NCBI GenBank assembly: GCA_033558025.1
Contig: JAUCEF010000008.1
Coordinates: 62,001-126,000, forward strand
Origin: Phytophthora sp. 'mugwort'
Lineage: Eukaryota > Oomycota > Peronosporomycetes > Peronosporales > Peronosporaceae
Direction of reading: 5' to 3'
DNA: 64,000 nucleotides
In this document: positions 42,561 to 53,621 of the stretch, piece by piece
How the letters are laid out: the number at the start of each line of letters is the position of its first letter
Numbering within the stretch: the first letter of the stretch is position 1
Notes under the pieces: generated by a model
What the model was told of the DNA's origin: nothing
The model's database searches: none
What the model saw: only the letters and a program-made list of their open reading frames with translations
Position numbers and translations under genes: made by a program

Positions 42561-43470
42561 GGCTCTTTTTGATGAAAAAAAAATAAAATTCCGGCACCTC
42601 GATGTCGGCTCATCACATCCTAGTTTAGAGGAGAAGTATGCTGACATGCCCGAGAAGCTCGCAAAACACTTAAACTCAAGATAATCCCAGAAACATTTTT
42701 GACGTAGCATTTGCGCTGAAATGCCGAAGCGTTGGAGCGCATTGCTTCCGCTCGTTGCGTTTGGATTGAATAATAAGGTGCATACTTCCACGGGCTACAC
42801 CCTGTTCTACGTGAACGGCTTCACGTCCGTTGACGCTACTACTACGTGGTTCTGGGCTTGGTGGTGGTGGGGGGGGAGATAGCCGATCGGCTTGCTGATG
42901 TCAGCCCTATCACTGTTCTGAAACAGGTTGACAAGTTTCTTTCAGTACATATGAATGTCCTACGACATGTGTATGCCGCTATAGCTGTGGGCCAATACAA
43001 TCCAAAGGAACAGGCGGATGATAGGTCAGTGGAAATATGGAAAGCTTTGAGGTCGGTGACCGCGTTTTATTAAGTGCTAAACACCTACCTATAGATTTCG
43101 TTTCTGCGGCCTTCAAGACGTAGTTGCGTCTGCGTTTCGTCGGGTCGTTCGCGGCCGTGGCCAAGAAGGGCCTAGCGTCATGTTTTGTGTGGCCTTGCTC
43201 AAGCCATACCGGGACCCGGAGCCGATGGGCGCCGAGGCGCAGGGGGCGGAGCCGCGGCGGTCAGGGGCAGTAATCGTTGCGTACTCGATTCCAGGTTCTC
43301 AACCAATCGGTACTTTCACGAAGACCATCGACCACAGTCCAAGACTGCCTTAGGCCTGCTCGGCCGCCCCAAGTACCCAGCAGAGCCGCTTCACAACGCC
43401 GTGCAGTCGGCTCACGGAGTCCTGCGTTTGCCCGGGCTCCTTTCGACGCACAACGTGCTCATCCGGCGCC
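42561..43470. other. Probable retroelement-derived DNA; no gene resolved
   Basis: It contains another copy of the gypsy-type phrase TGYTLFYVNGF (near 42,790-42,825), equivalent to GFTPFYVNG of the first integrase. That suggests the tail of a second gypsy integrase leading to the chromodomain. Frames are short, and a G run lies at 42,870. Confidence 0.4.
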
Positions 43471-43479
43471 GGCTCGACC

Positions 43480-43670
43480 ACCTCCTGCGTTGCTCGACGA
43501 GCAGGGAGACCGCCACTTCCATGTGGAGAGCATCTTGAAGCGACGTCGTCGCCAAAGTCATAACCAACACCTGGTGAAGTAGCGCGGGTTTCCTCACTCG
43601 ACAAACGCTTGAGCGTTTGGGGCCTTGTCGGAGTATCGCGATCGCCTTAACGAACAAGCATGAGGTGCTT
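43480..43670 (+). pseudogene. Chromodomain of a gypsy-type element, two nonsense codons
   Basis: The plus-strand translation HFHVESILKRRRRQSHNQHLVK, then stop, then RGFPHSTNA, then stop, matches the chromodomain pattern V-E-x-I-L-x-R-R...Y-L-V-K-W-x-G-x-P...T-W-E. Both stops (TAG 43,580-43,582 and TGA 43,610-43,612) stand exactly at the two conserved Trp positions. Chromodomains at the end of gypsy integrases steer integration toward marked chromatin. Confidence 0.7.
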
Positions 43671-44220
43671 TCGGTACCCGCTATGCGGATGACCCCCCTT
43701 CGTATTGATACTTGGGGAGGCTGTCCAAGAGGACGACGTCCAGTTTACCCGTTGGGAGGAAGAAGCCCGGCAACTCCCTTCGATTGTAGCTGTACGAGCC
43801 AGATTTGCGGAAGCCGATGTGTGCCTGGAGCGCAAGCCTCGCTTCGACTTCGCGAAACTCAACGCGAAACTCCTCTTGCCTCCTATGTTTCACCCTCGGC
43901 CACACGGGCCCACTCATGCTCCTGTAAGCGCTGCAGACCTCCAAAACGTGGTTTAGTGGCTACAGCAGCCCAAGATCAGCGCCTGAGCGCAGCGGCTGGT
44001 CCGTTAGCTCCCCGACCTATTGTCGGGAAGCGCGAGGCTACCGACGCCTCGGCCACGGGCTCGCCGAGCGCGTCCGATGGTAGTTGTCAAAAGTATCGAT
44101 GACGTCAGGGTAGTATTGCCGGAGTGATTTGTAGTATCTCATGTATTTTTTTAAAGGGAAAGCTGCAGGAATCTCCTATTGAATGCGGCATACATGATTA
44201 AACAAGCCACTAACTCGCAC
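43671..44220. other. Retroelement-flanking DNA
   Basis: An 83-codon plus frame (43,705-43,956) with FTRWEEEARQLPSIVAVRARF and CLERKPRFDF has a coding-like composition but no recognised family. It may be the start of another decayed element. Confidence 0.3.
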
Positions 44221-45184
44221 CTACAAGATAGGGGTATTTTCCCACTGAAGCCACAGCTGATCGTGATGGTCCACGCCGCCCACATATGTCTGATAGTCCT
44301 TGACGATACGAGGACACGCAACCTCAGACTGAGTACCGGTTAGCTTGGCCCGGCGAGCGATACGATCCATCGCCACACTGCAGTACTCAACATCTGAACA
44401 GCACGAGTATTCCACCACCGCAATAGCTGCATATCGGGAATATTGAAAGCGTCCGTAACAGTGAACGCACCGTGTTCAATGTTGGACGGTCTATGTTTCG
44501 GTAGCTTAGATGACTTCTTCTTCTCCCTTATCTTCTTCGTTGGAATCCATTTGGCGGTCAAGCCTTGCCGATCAGTACGAACAGCCCCAATCGAGTAGAA
44601 ACCTATCGTTAAAAGTTGTATGGCGCACACTGAAGAGCAGAACCAATCAATATCCACGAGCCGAGTCTGTCCATTTGGTGGTCTTGTAGGGCCGAAGACA
44701 TGTTGCAAATTGCGAACCATAGCGGCAGGACCGGACTTGAATTCAGTGGAGCTAGCGGTGGCTCCCGTCTGCTTCTTTCCGCAGTAGACTTCAAATCTGT
44801 ATTTCGAATCATGGGCAAATTGTCAGCTGATATGTACATTATAAGACAATTTCGCGATCGAAAAAAAGGGGACGCGTTCCAAAGCACGCCCACTAGGCAC
44901 CGAATGTTGTATGCCGTTGGGGAATAACAACACCAAGAGCTTGTTTCCCCATTGGTGCGGCATGTCCTTGCGGTACACACGCATCTGTGGAACGTAGATC
45001 TTGAGGGGAGCATGGCCTCGTCGAAGGCAATAGTGGCTGGTGTTACGAAACCCGCAGCAAAGCGATCTCGCAGGGCATCAATTACGGGCCGCAATTTCCA
45101 AGCCTGATATTTGGCAGCACGCTCATCATCGTTCCGGCTGAAATGCAAGTTCCACGAGATGTGCATGAAACGATATCGAGCCAT
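44221..45184 (-). pseudogene. piggyBac-type transposase, decayed
   Basis: Minus-strand translation in overlapping frames gives KLRPVIDALRDRFAAGF and TIAFDEAMLPSRSTF (the FDEAM region with a catalytic Asp, 45,000-45,090). RGAFTVTDAFNIPDMQLLRW-type sequence follows (near 44,420-44,470), then VACPRIVKDYQTYVGGVDHHDQLWLQ (44,240-44,310), which is the hallmark third-Asp region of the piggyBac DDE domain. Frame changes separate the blocks. piggyBac elements cut and paste at TTAA. Confidence 0.7.
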
Positions 45185-45940
45185 AAACTGACCAAAGCTC
45201 CCGCGGTGAAGAGAGACCCTTCGTCTGTAGTCTTCCGATGATATGCCGGCTTCTCCTTGTTCGAGACAATCGATCTTGCATACGCGGGTCTCCTAGAGTA
45301 CCAGCATGCGAGTGTGATGAACACGAAGAGCCATGCTCTTAGGGTCCATAAACCCGATGTCAGTGAAGGAGCTTCTCAATCTACCATACTGGGCATTAAA
45401 ATATCCGCCATTATAATCACCATCCTGACGACCTCACCCGAGCCTAGCCCCACTAATATTGACGAATCCTCAGTGTACGGCCTTGCTAACGCTATATATA
45501 CTACTTATCCCAGATGGGAGTGATTAATGACGTTTTGAGCTGAGAACGCTAGTAATAGAAGCCAAGTGCGAAGAATTTTTCAACGTCATTCCCACCCGGG
45601 ACACCACAGCCGATGGCAGGTCCCAGGTCCTCTTTTTAGCGACTCGTCTTAACCCGTGTCCAGCTTTGGGAAACGCAACCAAGGCAAAGTGGAAGTTGTT
45701 CGAAGATCAGCAAGTAAAGCGAATGACGCCGTAAACGGCTCAAACGAGCTCACAGTATTGGGGCTTCGCCCAATTATACGAAAAATAAATTGATGAAGCC
45801 CTTATTGCTATAGTTTCGATGAAATAATCTATTTTGTCGATAGCCATATGTCCATACTGATAATTAATATGGATACCGATTACTCAACCTATAATTTATA
45901 TGGACGCGGTCAACCCAAGTGACTGACCGGTGCAGAGTAG
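45185..45940. other. Intergenic; no gene recognised
   Basis: This contains the 5' side of the piggyBac copy and unrecognised short frames. Confidence 0.35.
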
Positions 45941-46093
45941 GACGCTTTCAAGCATATCCACCAACCACTCGTTGAGCGCCTCCAGAAGGGTGTCCCATTG
46001 GAAGAGCGACAGCCGGTGCATGACTTGTTGTCGATATGTTTGCCAACGTCAAACGTCGTTGAGAGATTCTTCGTGTGTTTAATCATTGCGTAA
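45941..46093 (+). pseudogene. hAT transposase C-terminal fragment
   Basis: A 50-codon block ends in LLSICLPTSNVVERFFVCLIIA followed by stop. PTSNVVERFF corresponds to the hAT dimerisation motif (PPTSNECERFF in the copy at 26.5 kb). Upstream sequence is too decayed to extend it. Confidence 0.5.
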
Positions 46094-46138
46094 CAGGTAG
46101 CTTCCAATACAACTTAATGGAACCAACACTTTATTTGT

Positions 46139-46188
46139 TTGTAGTCCGCATTGAAATAATCTGTTTAGTTACTTCATGCGGACTACAA
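46139..46188. repeat. Perfect 13-bp inverted repeat, 24-nt spacer
   Basis: TTGTAGTCCGCAT (46,139-46,151) and ATGCGGACTACAA (46,176-46,188) are exact reverse complements. The repeat lies 45 bases after the hAT C-terminal stop, so it may be a folded end of that element or a miniature element. Confidence 0.9.
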
Positions 46189-46199
46189 GTCCTGCATCA

Positions 46200-47151
46200 A
46201 TAATTTATTCTATTTCGCGCGTGGCAATAGATAACAATGCAATAATCGGCAGCCCTATATACCAGCCGCGATGATGACTAAACGATGCGATCTGGTCAGA
46301 TTATGGGACCAGAGCAGCGATTAAAGGCCCCGAAGGATGCGGTCGTATAACCGTGGCCTAAAGTCAACGGTCATCTTTGGTTGGTTCGTCCCGGGGGGGG
46401 GGAGTGACATGTACCGTTAACCAGTCCTTGCAGCACTGGTGGGGAGGTGGGACTGAGGACGGGTGACATGCCAACACAGTAGCATTCTGCAAGGCGTATC
46501 AGGGAAGGGTGCAGCGGGACTGCAACAGCTTTTTGTAGAGGAAGATATAGACTCAGAGAGTCTCTTGTTTAAGGTGGATACACCCGTGCGATAGCTGCTT
46601 GCGGACTCGAAGAGTCCAAGGTACACTAAACAAGGCAAATGAACTCTCTACCTCAAAATGTGAAATGAATGTATGTTTCTATGCGCGGCATAGCCGCCTG
46701 TGGTAGGCACTAGCTATTATAGCAGATATTAGACTCACTATCTATCATAGTAGAGCATAGTCTAATGCATAACTACTGGCGTAAAGCCACCTACTGAGTT
46801 CTTGTTAGCTCTGTCGTACTGAGTACTATCATAAGGGAAGGTGGGGCATGTGTCCCACGTAATTTTTATCTTCAAATGCAAGTCGTTACCGCCCCCCCCC
46901 CCCCCCCCTCCCCGCCCCCACCACCATTAGACTGAGGACACCGCGTGTCCTGACTCGTCATTGCCGTCAACTAGAGGTGTCGTTCAGCTGAGGATGCGTG
47001 TCGTCTGGCCACTAGACATCACAAGACCTCGCTTGAGAACTTTCTGAAATCAAGGAGCGGGCCCGCCTAGCTCCGTGCATGGCCTCAAGACACAACTTTG
47101 AGTTGTCCGACCAGCGTCAATTCCGCGTCTCGTCCATCTGAGTAAAGCGTC
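46200..47151. other. Intergenic; LTR-like and poly-C sequence
   Basis: 46,690-46,860 is rich in CTA/TAG motifs and short inverted words (GGCATAGCCGCC, GGCGTAAAGCC), as seen in many retroelement LTRs, but no second copy is present. A C tract of about 19 bases lies at 46,890-46,908. No gene is seen. Confidence 0.35.
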
Positions 47152-47781
47152 ATGGGTTCCCCGACACCTAGTATACACTCCTCTGACGGACCAAAGGTCT
47201 TTCGCTTTCAGCGCGCATCACTCACTGTGGAGGAGTGTCACTCCGGAAAACGTCGTCGGTACGGGACCCGCGTAATGTCAGAATCGACAAGCGGCGACGG
47301 AACGGATGGGCTGCACCCTTCTCGCTTTTCGGACGATCTCACGGTGATCCTCGGTTACGAAATGAGCTGGACTATGAGTCCGATACGAGTCTTTCGCGCT
47401 CTCCAGAGCCCGAGCCCCGAGTGCTTTGCAAGCCAAGTCCGTCCCCCGAACACCGCATGCCTGTCTGCGCTGCGCTATGCGCATCGTCAGGCCTGGAAAC
47501 TGGTGAGGTCACCAATGACTTCGTTGAGGCTCAGAGCCAAATTCTCGAAGAAGGAGAGCTACGACGTCCTGCGTCCTGTGGCAGGCCCGATCGTTAGATC
47601 TCATCGGGGATATGGCTTCGAAGACCGCGATGCTTGCGGGATCGTTCGGGAAGCAGCCACTGGGCCCTTGAATACTTGGGTCGCTGGGCTCGAGGCATCT
47701 GCCCCTGCTGACGTAGCAGCATGTGTGACTCGCCGCGAGAGGTTCAGCACTGACCAGGTGGTTACTCATCGTCAGCCGTAG
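47152..47781 (+). CDS. Unidentified 209-codon frame in repeat region
   Basis: This is an open frame of 209 codons in a transposon-rich area. A competing overlapping frame (47,235-47,597) has a more coding-like acidic/Ser-Pro composition (LSRSPEPEPRV, CKPSPSPEHRM). I do not recognise either. It is probably part of a decayed retroelement gag and not a cellular gene. Confidence 0.25.
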   Translation: MGSPTPSIHSSDGPKVFRFQRASLTVEECHSGKRRRYGTRVMSESTSGDGTDGLHPSRFSDDLTVILGYEMSWTMSPIRVFRALQSPSPECFASQVRPPNTACLSALRYAHRQAWKLVRSPMTSLRLRAKFSKKESYDVLRPVAGPIVRSHRGYGFEDRDACGIVREAATGPLNTWVAGLEASAPADVAACVTRRERFSTDQVVTHRQP

Positions 47782-48279
47782 ATTCTAAACGCAACATGCA
47801 CTTGGGCGGAGTACCAGTAGCGAAGTTGTGCAAGACACAGTAATTATCGATTGTAGAACTATTTTACGCGGTGGCAACAGCAACAATAAAGGTTTTGGTG
47901 TGGACCCACCTTCATTGCAAGAGAATTCCACAGTTTAACCTGTAATACAGTTGCATTATTTTCCTGCCAGCCGATAACTGTAGTTAAGAACTTCAAAAGC
48001 GAATCCGTTTGTGCATCTTGTTGGCGCATTTTCTCGCGCATAAGCTCTGGTTCGTTGCAGGAGATCCGAACCACAATACGGACATCGATGACCCGAGCAC
48101 ATTTGCAGCATTCGAATCTGATGTTGCAAATGATGATGGAGGTGACGAAGACTCATAGGTGGATGGTTTTGACACTCCAGACGTACAGCTGCCGGTTCCC
48201 CCGGACATGCGATACAGTCAGAACTTGATTGCGATCGTGGGCGGCATAGACAACATCGCGTCAGGAAATGTCTAAATAC
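47782..48279. other. Intergenic; no gene recognised
   Basis: Minus-strand short frames (47,859-48,208) contain LLKFLTTVIGWQENNATVL but no known motif. It may be transposon-derived. Confidence 0.3.
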
Positions 48280-48737
48280 TGGGTGGACGAGATGGGTATC
48301 GACGGCTGGAGTGACTTGAAAGACGTACCCGCCATAGGACTACCCGATGGAGCCTTTCTAACCTCGACCGGCAAATGCCATGACTATTGGCTATCATAAC
48401 CTGTCCGCCGGAGAATCGGGTCCAACGTCAAAGACTATAGAAGCAGCAGCAAATTCGTCCAGTACGTTCTTCTACTTTATGCAGCATGACGTGTGGGAAG
48501 ACATAGCTGATCAAACCAATGACTACTTCGAAGAGCATTTTTTTTTTGGACGAGAGCGTTCAAGGCCAGCATGCATGGCAAGTATCCCGTCGGAATAAAC
48601 ACTCCGATTTCAAGCCAAGAACACCTGCGCTGATTCGGGACGAGCTTCTCAAGTCAAAGGACGTGACGACACGAGAGTTTAAGAAGAATGACAAGGGCAT
48701 TGTATTCCAGCACTTGATGCTCCACATCACCGTTTGA
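48280..48737 (+). pseudogene. piggyBac-like N-terminal fragment
   Basis: In the frame from 48,380 the sequence reads MQHDVWEDIADQTNDYFEEH. The block HAWQVSRRNKHSDFKPRTPA and IRDELLKSKDVTTREF follows in the next frame (48,519-48,737), and a T run at 48,539 coincides with the shift. The W-x-x-I-A-x-x-T-N-x-Y block resembles the entry of piggyBac-type transposases. It is on the opposite strand to the 44.2-45.2 kb copy, and the assignment is tentative. Confidence 0.4.
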
Positions 48738-48757
48738 CGTACACCACCCTTGCGCTT

Positions 48758-49006
48758 TCATTCAAGTTCCATCGCTGGCTCAGCATTAGTTTGTCGAGAG
48801 CGTGTTGGGTTGACAACGGCGATAGGTTTGCCAATGACCAGAGGAGGGAGACGCTCAGTACCATTTGCATTGGCCGTAAGTGAAATTGCTATCCAAGTTT
48901 GTGAAGTCTTCAATGTCGAACGAGTGGCTGTGACGAGTCCCTTCAGCAAGGCCGAAGGGCTGCCAGGAGGGTTGGTTGTAAGAATACAAATGCCTTCATG
49001 TACCAA
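48758..49006 (-). pseudogene. pogo/Tigger-type DDE transposase fragment
   Basis: The minus-strand frame contains QTWIAISLTANANGTERLPP and LVIGKP. This matches the block after the first catalytic Asp in pogo/Tigger/CENP-B-type DDE superfamily endonucleases (pattern R-x-T-x-x-x-x-x-N-A-D-G-x-E-K-L-P-P-x-x-I-G-K). Neither the N-terminal HTH nor the later Asp residues are recognisable nearby. Confidence 0.6.
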
Positions 49007-49462
49007 ATAGATGGTACTCGTGTCCGCTTTCCGATCGTTCGGTACACCGCTGGCCTAGGATACCCAGAAGACGGAATATATATTGTGTTCCCGACCGTAT
49101 GATTAGTGAGGGGGTCATATGTACAATCCTGGCGAGGTAATAATGATATTTTGTTTTTTTTCAATCCACGTACGCAAACGTCGATGACGGGAGATTTGTA
49201 GGATCAAATAAAATACTAACCAGTCGCATGTAAGCCCTTTAAGGCAAACCCAACTTCTGATTTAGCAGCGCGACCGGCGGAGCCTGACAGCCACGAACAG
49301 GCTGTCGGTGATTGGAAGATAAAGAGTACACAGAACTGGCTCGTTTTCAAATTGAACTGAGTATAGAAGCCCTAACCCCTCGACCGACGAGAACAATGCA
49401 GGGATCGCAAGATCCCGTAATGGCGAAGCCGCCCGACTTGGCGGCGTGACCACCGGACCCCG
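49007..49462. other. Intergenic; no gene recognised
   Basis: No supported reading frame. It separates the pogo piece from the plus-strand gag-like region. Confidence 0.4.
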
Positions 49463-51040
49463 TTGAAGGCGAAGCACGGGGGACGGGGCAAGAGAGGCAG
49501 GGCATGGGAAGGCATTCAGGATTCCCAGGACTTGATTGTGGCCGAAACACAGCAGTCGCAAGATGATGATGACGCGATGGAGGAGCCCGACCCGGATCCG
49601 GAGCAGACGGATGAACTAGACACAAAGGAAGGGGAACCAATTAGATCGTCGGAGCAAGGAGCAGCGCAGGGACCGGCGATTGAACGACGAGATGAGACAA
49701 ATACCGAGCCGTAAACAGCGCGTGAGGAGGGGGGGCGATACCGGATCGAAACGAAGATTCCGGCTGTGATGCCTCAAGAAATGTTCACACCGGAGGTGAC
49801 GGCGATGAGGGCAGCCCCGCAAGAACAGCCCAGAGAAACGTGGACTTCCACTATAGCGGCGCTATTCAGGCAGCTATATCAGCGGGGAAACTCTGATACC
49901 CCAAGCTGAAGGAGGACGAGAAAGCGTGGCTCTACAAGTTCTTAAAGGAGGTCTGTGTGAACACGAAAGGGGAATTCGATGACTGGGAATGATACACCAG
50001 GTGAGTTACGCAGGATCTCTACAATTACAGTTGGTCTTTCAAGCACATTGTGCAAAGCTGGATCAGCAAAGCCAAATGGGCGCGGTCGAAACCTCTGAAT
50101 CAATGGGTAGCCATGGTCAAGGCAGGATCAGCAGGCAGGGCAGCACCAGCGAGTGGGCAGGGAGATTCACGATCGGAAAGTTACCAGAATTTCATGTTCA
50201 ACCCCGCGCTCTTCATGCCGCAGGACATCGCAGAGTTACGCACAGTATATTAGCAACCAATGGCACCGAATTCGGGCCGGAGACTACGAGAAGGGACAAG
50301 AGGAATGGCGCGTTATCGCTGGGCTATCTGAAGGAAGTATCGTTTGCAGAAGGCCGCCAGAGTTCCTGAAGAGTGTCTTGGACTCTAAGGAACGGATCCG
50401 CTTTTATTGCACTATCCAAAAATTAGATTGAAGGGGAACTTGTACTTCAGCTTCGAGGTCAACAAGCATCAAGCCTAGTCGGCAGCAAACCAGGGCGATC
50501 AAAAAAGACATATTGATGGCAGCGATTGGCGCCAGCATCAACCAGGAGGAGCTAGAGCGGATGCTAAACCTAGCCAAGACTCTCAGCTACGACCACGTGA
50601 CTCGCAGCATTCACTTTTACTTCTTCGACCGAGGAAAGCTCGCAAGTACCAGGAGACGATGGTACCCTTCAAGAAGATGGTGTACAGGCTGGTGAACGTG
50701 CACCAACCATATCTTGGTTCAGTGCGGGCTCGCTAATTGAGCGGGGATGGAACTCGAATGATCCAACCGCGAGACTATAAAGTGAATATTTACAATGTTA
50801 CGCGATTGTTACGCGATTCACCGATGTGGGGCGTCTAACAGCATGTCTGCAAAATCACCTAGCCGAGGAATTTAAACTGGAGGACATGGATAGATGTACG
50901 CCCAATTTGCAACGCCAACAGTCTGGAGACTCACGCTCAAGACAATGGGATGCCCCCGGTTTGTGCGAGGCATCGTCCGGATCATGTGGTATGGCAGGGC
51001 GTTCGTGCTGCAGCACCCAGCCTTCCGTCAAAGACTCCAA

Positions 51041-51081
51041 TGTTTACGATGTGGAAATGTAGGTCATACCCTGGCCAGTGT
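51041..51081 (+). pseudogene. CCHC zinc knuckle broken by one base
   Basis: CLRCGNVGHTLA continues to the fourth ligand Cys only if one base is inserted. His (51,065-51,067) and the next TGT (51,079-51,081) are 11 bases apart, where 12 would give C-X2-C-X4-H-X4-C. The frame after the deletion is open and charged, so the break is likely recent. Confidence 0.55.
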
Positions 51082-51171
51082 AGATACTCGGATGAGCTAC
51101 TGCGCGGAAAAGGCAGCCGAGTGGAGCTAGACAGTGAAGTTGCCGTACTAAAGGAACTAGCGAAACCCTCC

Positions 51172-51201
51172 GCTAGCATGGAGGAAGCTAGCATGGAGGA
51201 A
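51172..51201. repeat. Perfect 15-bp tandem duplication
   Basis: GCTAGCATGGAGGAA occurs twice without a gap (51,172-51,186 and 51,187-51,201). In the coding-like frame it duplicates ASMEE. Confidence 0.95.
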
Positions 51202-53621
51202 GTACGCACGTCAGCAGCCAAGAGGCTCTTGTTGCAGACAAGAAGCGCAGGACGCGATAGCATCTGCACGGGCACGGCCGGCACCTTCTTCAATGGGCAA
51301 GCCGAAATCGGCGGAACAGCAGGCCAGTAACGCAGGTGGCAAGACGGAAAAGGCGGCTCGAGGGCAACAATTCGATCCGATTACCCAAAAGACATGGGTG
51401 ACGGTGCCGTACGCAAAGGGCAGGAAGCTGTTTGCCCACCCGTCAGCGCTTGCACATCGGACGGTGGGGGCGCCTTCACTATTTGCTGAGCTAGCGGACG
51501 CCCGATAACGGAGATGAGGAGCTGGAGGAAAAGTAGGCTGCTCAGCCCGGAAGCAAGAAAGTAATCTAAATCTCGTCCGACGACGATGAAGTCCCCTCCC
51601 GGCATAAACAGATCACGGCAGCAGAGAAGGCTCAGCTGCATTTGGTGAGTGGTAAACCACCTAAGCTGTCAGACACACCGCAACTGACGACCCTTAAGCA
51701 GAGGGAGCGGTCATGGATCGAGATGGCGGTACAGAGAATGTAACAGTTCAAAGGCCCTCCGTTAATCAGTGCTGAAGCAGTGGATGGTGCAATAACGACG
51801 TTTGCGGATATTGAGCGAGCACTGGGAATCAGACAAGTCAATGCGCCGCCGTCGGGCAACGGTATGGCGATGGCCCTTGCGCAAACGTTGGCAGATCATG
51901 ATCTAGCTGCGCACGATGCCAGCCAGGAGGAAATCACGGCAAGTGTCAAAAGGGGGATTCAATGGTCGGGGCTCCTGAACTGTACAGAGCAATTCGATCA
52001 TTTTACCAGATCCACAACACTTACGAACGTTGAGAGGGGCTGGAAAGGAATGGGAGCTCAAGAATCCACCAAGAAGTTTAAATGGTATTTGCACGAATAT
52101 GCGAGCTCGCCATCAGACCGGCAAATAACGATTCCACAGTACAAGTGGGGTTGTAGTGAATTTCTCGCATAGCAGCCAACTTCGTACAGCGTCAAATCTT
52201 TGTCCTAACCTACAACACCGATCAGCGGGAGCAACGGTACTGCTCCAAGTACAGACCGAGTACGAAGTCAAGGGGAGGAAGATCTTCGAAACAGGGCAGC
52301 AGATCCCTCTTCAGGTAGGCCGCTGACTTGCGGAGATTCGGAAGGCAAACACACGAGACAAGCTCCAGTCGCTAGTGTTACGCTTCTGGGGAGAACATTA
52401 TTCTGCGTTTGTGCACTCTGGACCACCAGACCGTAAGCAGGACACGGATTCTCCGGGGGAGGAGCCTAGGGCCGATACCACAACCGGATCTCAGCCACAA
52501 GCTTTGAGCAAGAGGGAACCGACTCCGACTACGTACCATCCAGTGCAGGCAGCTCGGCGCAGCCAAAGGAAACAACAAGTCAGCCCACCACCCGAGCACG
52601 TACAAATGCCGGGATATCGAAGAGGCCGCACTCGATCACTCCCATCGAAGGCGAGCGGATTCGGCAACTGGCACGAGCCAAAACAAAACACAATCAGGAA
52701 GTGGGAGGCATAACCGCCATGAAGAACATATACTAAGAGGGACAAGCTTCTGAATAACAAGCGACGAGAGACGCCTGGCCAGAAATGTGGCAGCAGGTAG
52801 AGGATTCATGGCCAAGCACTGCGACAGTGTCATATCCACTGGAAACAAGCAGTACGGAGGGGTGGGTCATAGCCCTTCAGCGGGCGCCAACCCAACTGAT
52901 TCGATGAGTGCCAAAATTCCCGTACCCTGATGAATTCCTTGTGACGCTCAGCGAAAAGGCTCTAGAAGTTTGGATGGCCTGATGGCGGCAAGATTGCCTT
53001 CTGGCAAGATTAATGCCGTATCGAAGCAGAACGAAGGACAAACACACGCAGAAGTTGCTCGATGAATGGAGAACCAAATTCCCACGACCCCCGATTCCTA
53101 TGCTGACTTCACTAATCGACAACAGGAATGACTGGCTCCGGTTACGTAATTGCGGATATGGAGACGATGAGGTCCTGAAACTGTGCGATGTCGGCACCAA
53201 GATACGGCTAGCGCAACATCTCATTTGTGCATTAGTGTGCAAACAGGAAATCCGAGCGCTCACTGGACTAGAAGAGGAGGCAGACCATGGAGTAGCAACA
53301 TGGCTCACTCGTCACTTACTAGCGTTACGATCGGTTAAAGGGTACGCGGATGCGTATTCCACAGCATCGAGTTCGGTGGATTAGTTCAGGATGGCTCCAT
53401 TTTTCGCAACTGCTCTAATGCGAGATGACTCGGAGCTGGCCAACTAGTCTGATAGTTAGCCAAGATCGAGCAGCGGCAGTACCGCGGAATTTCGGAATGG
53501 AAGCAGTATCAGATGCGTATGGGCGTCATGTTATATGAGAAGCGAAAAGAAACAAGGAAAACAGGATCGAGAGAGTGTGTAAGGCAGGTGGCGAGTAGAG
53601 TCGCAGAACGTTAGGGGATTC

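Larger units (their letters stand above)
49463..53384 (+). mobile_element. LINE ORF1/gag-like region, degenerate
   Basis: A chain of plus-strand coding-like blocks in changing frames resembles ORF1 of a LINE. There is an acidic start (EEPDPDPEQTDELD, 49,580). A cysteine knuckle lies at 51,041-51,081. Charged linkers follow, then a 130-codon frame at 51,780-52,172 with FADIERALGIRQV, and a helical block at 53,013-53,384 (KLLDEWRTKFPRPPIPML). No reverse transcriptase follows on this strand. The region stops where a minus-strand LINE begins (53.6 kb). Confidence 0.5.

Noticed and set aside
46883..46910. Poly-C tract as a CRISPR-like or telomeric feature
   Set aside because: It is a simple homopolymer. 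No spaced repeats or telomere-type repeats are present, and the genome is eukaryotic.
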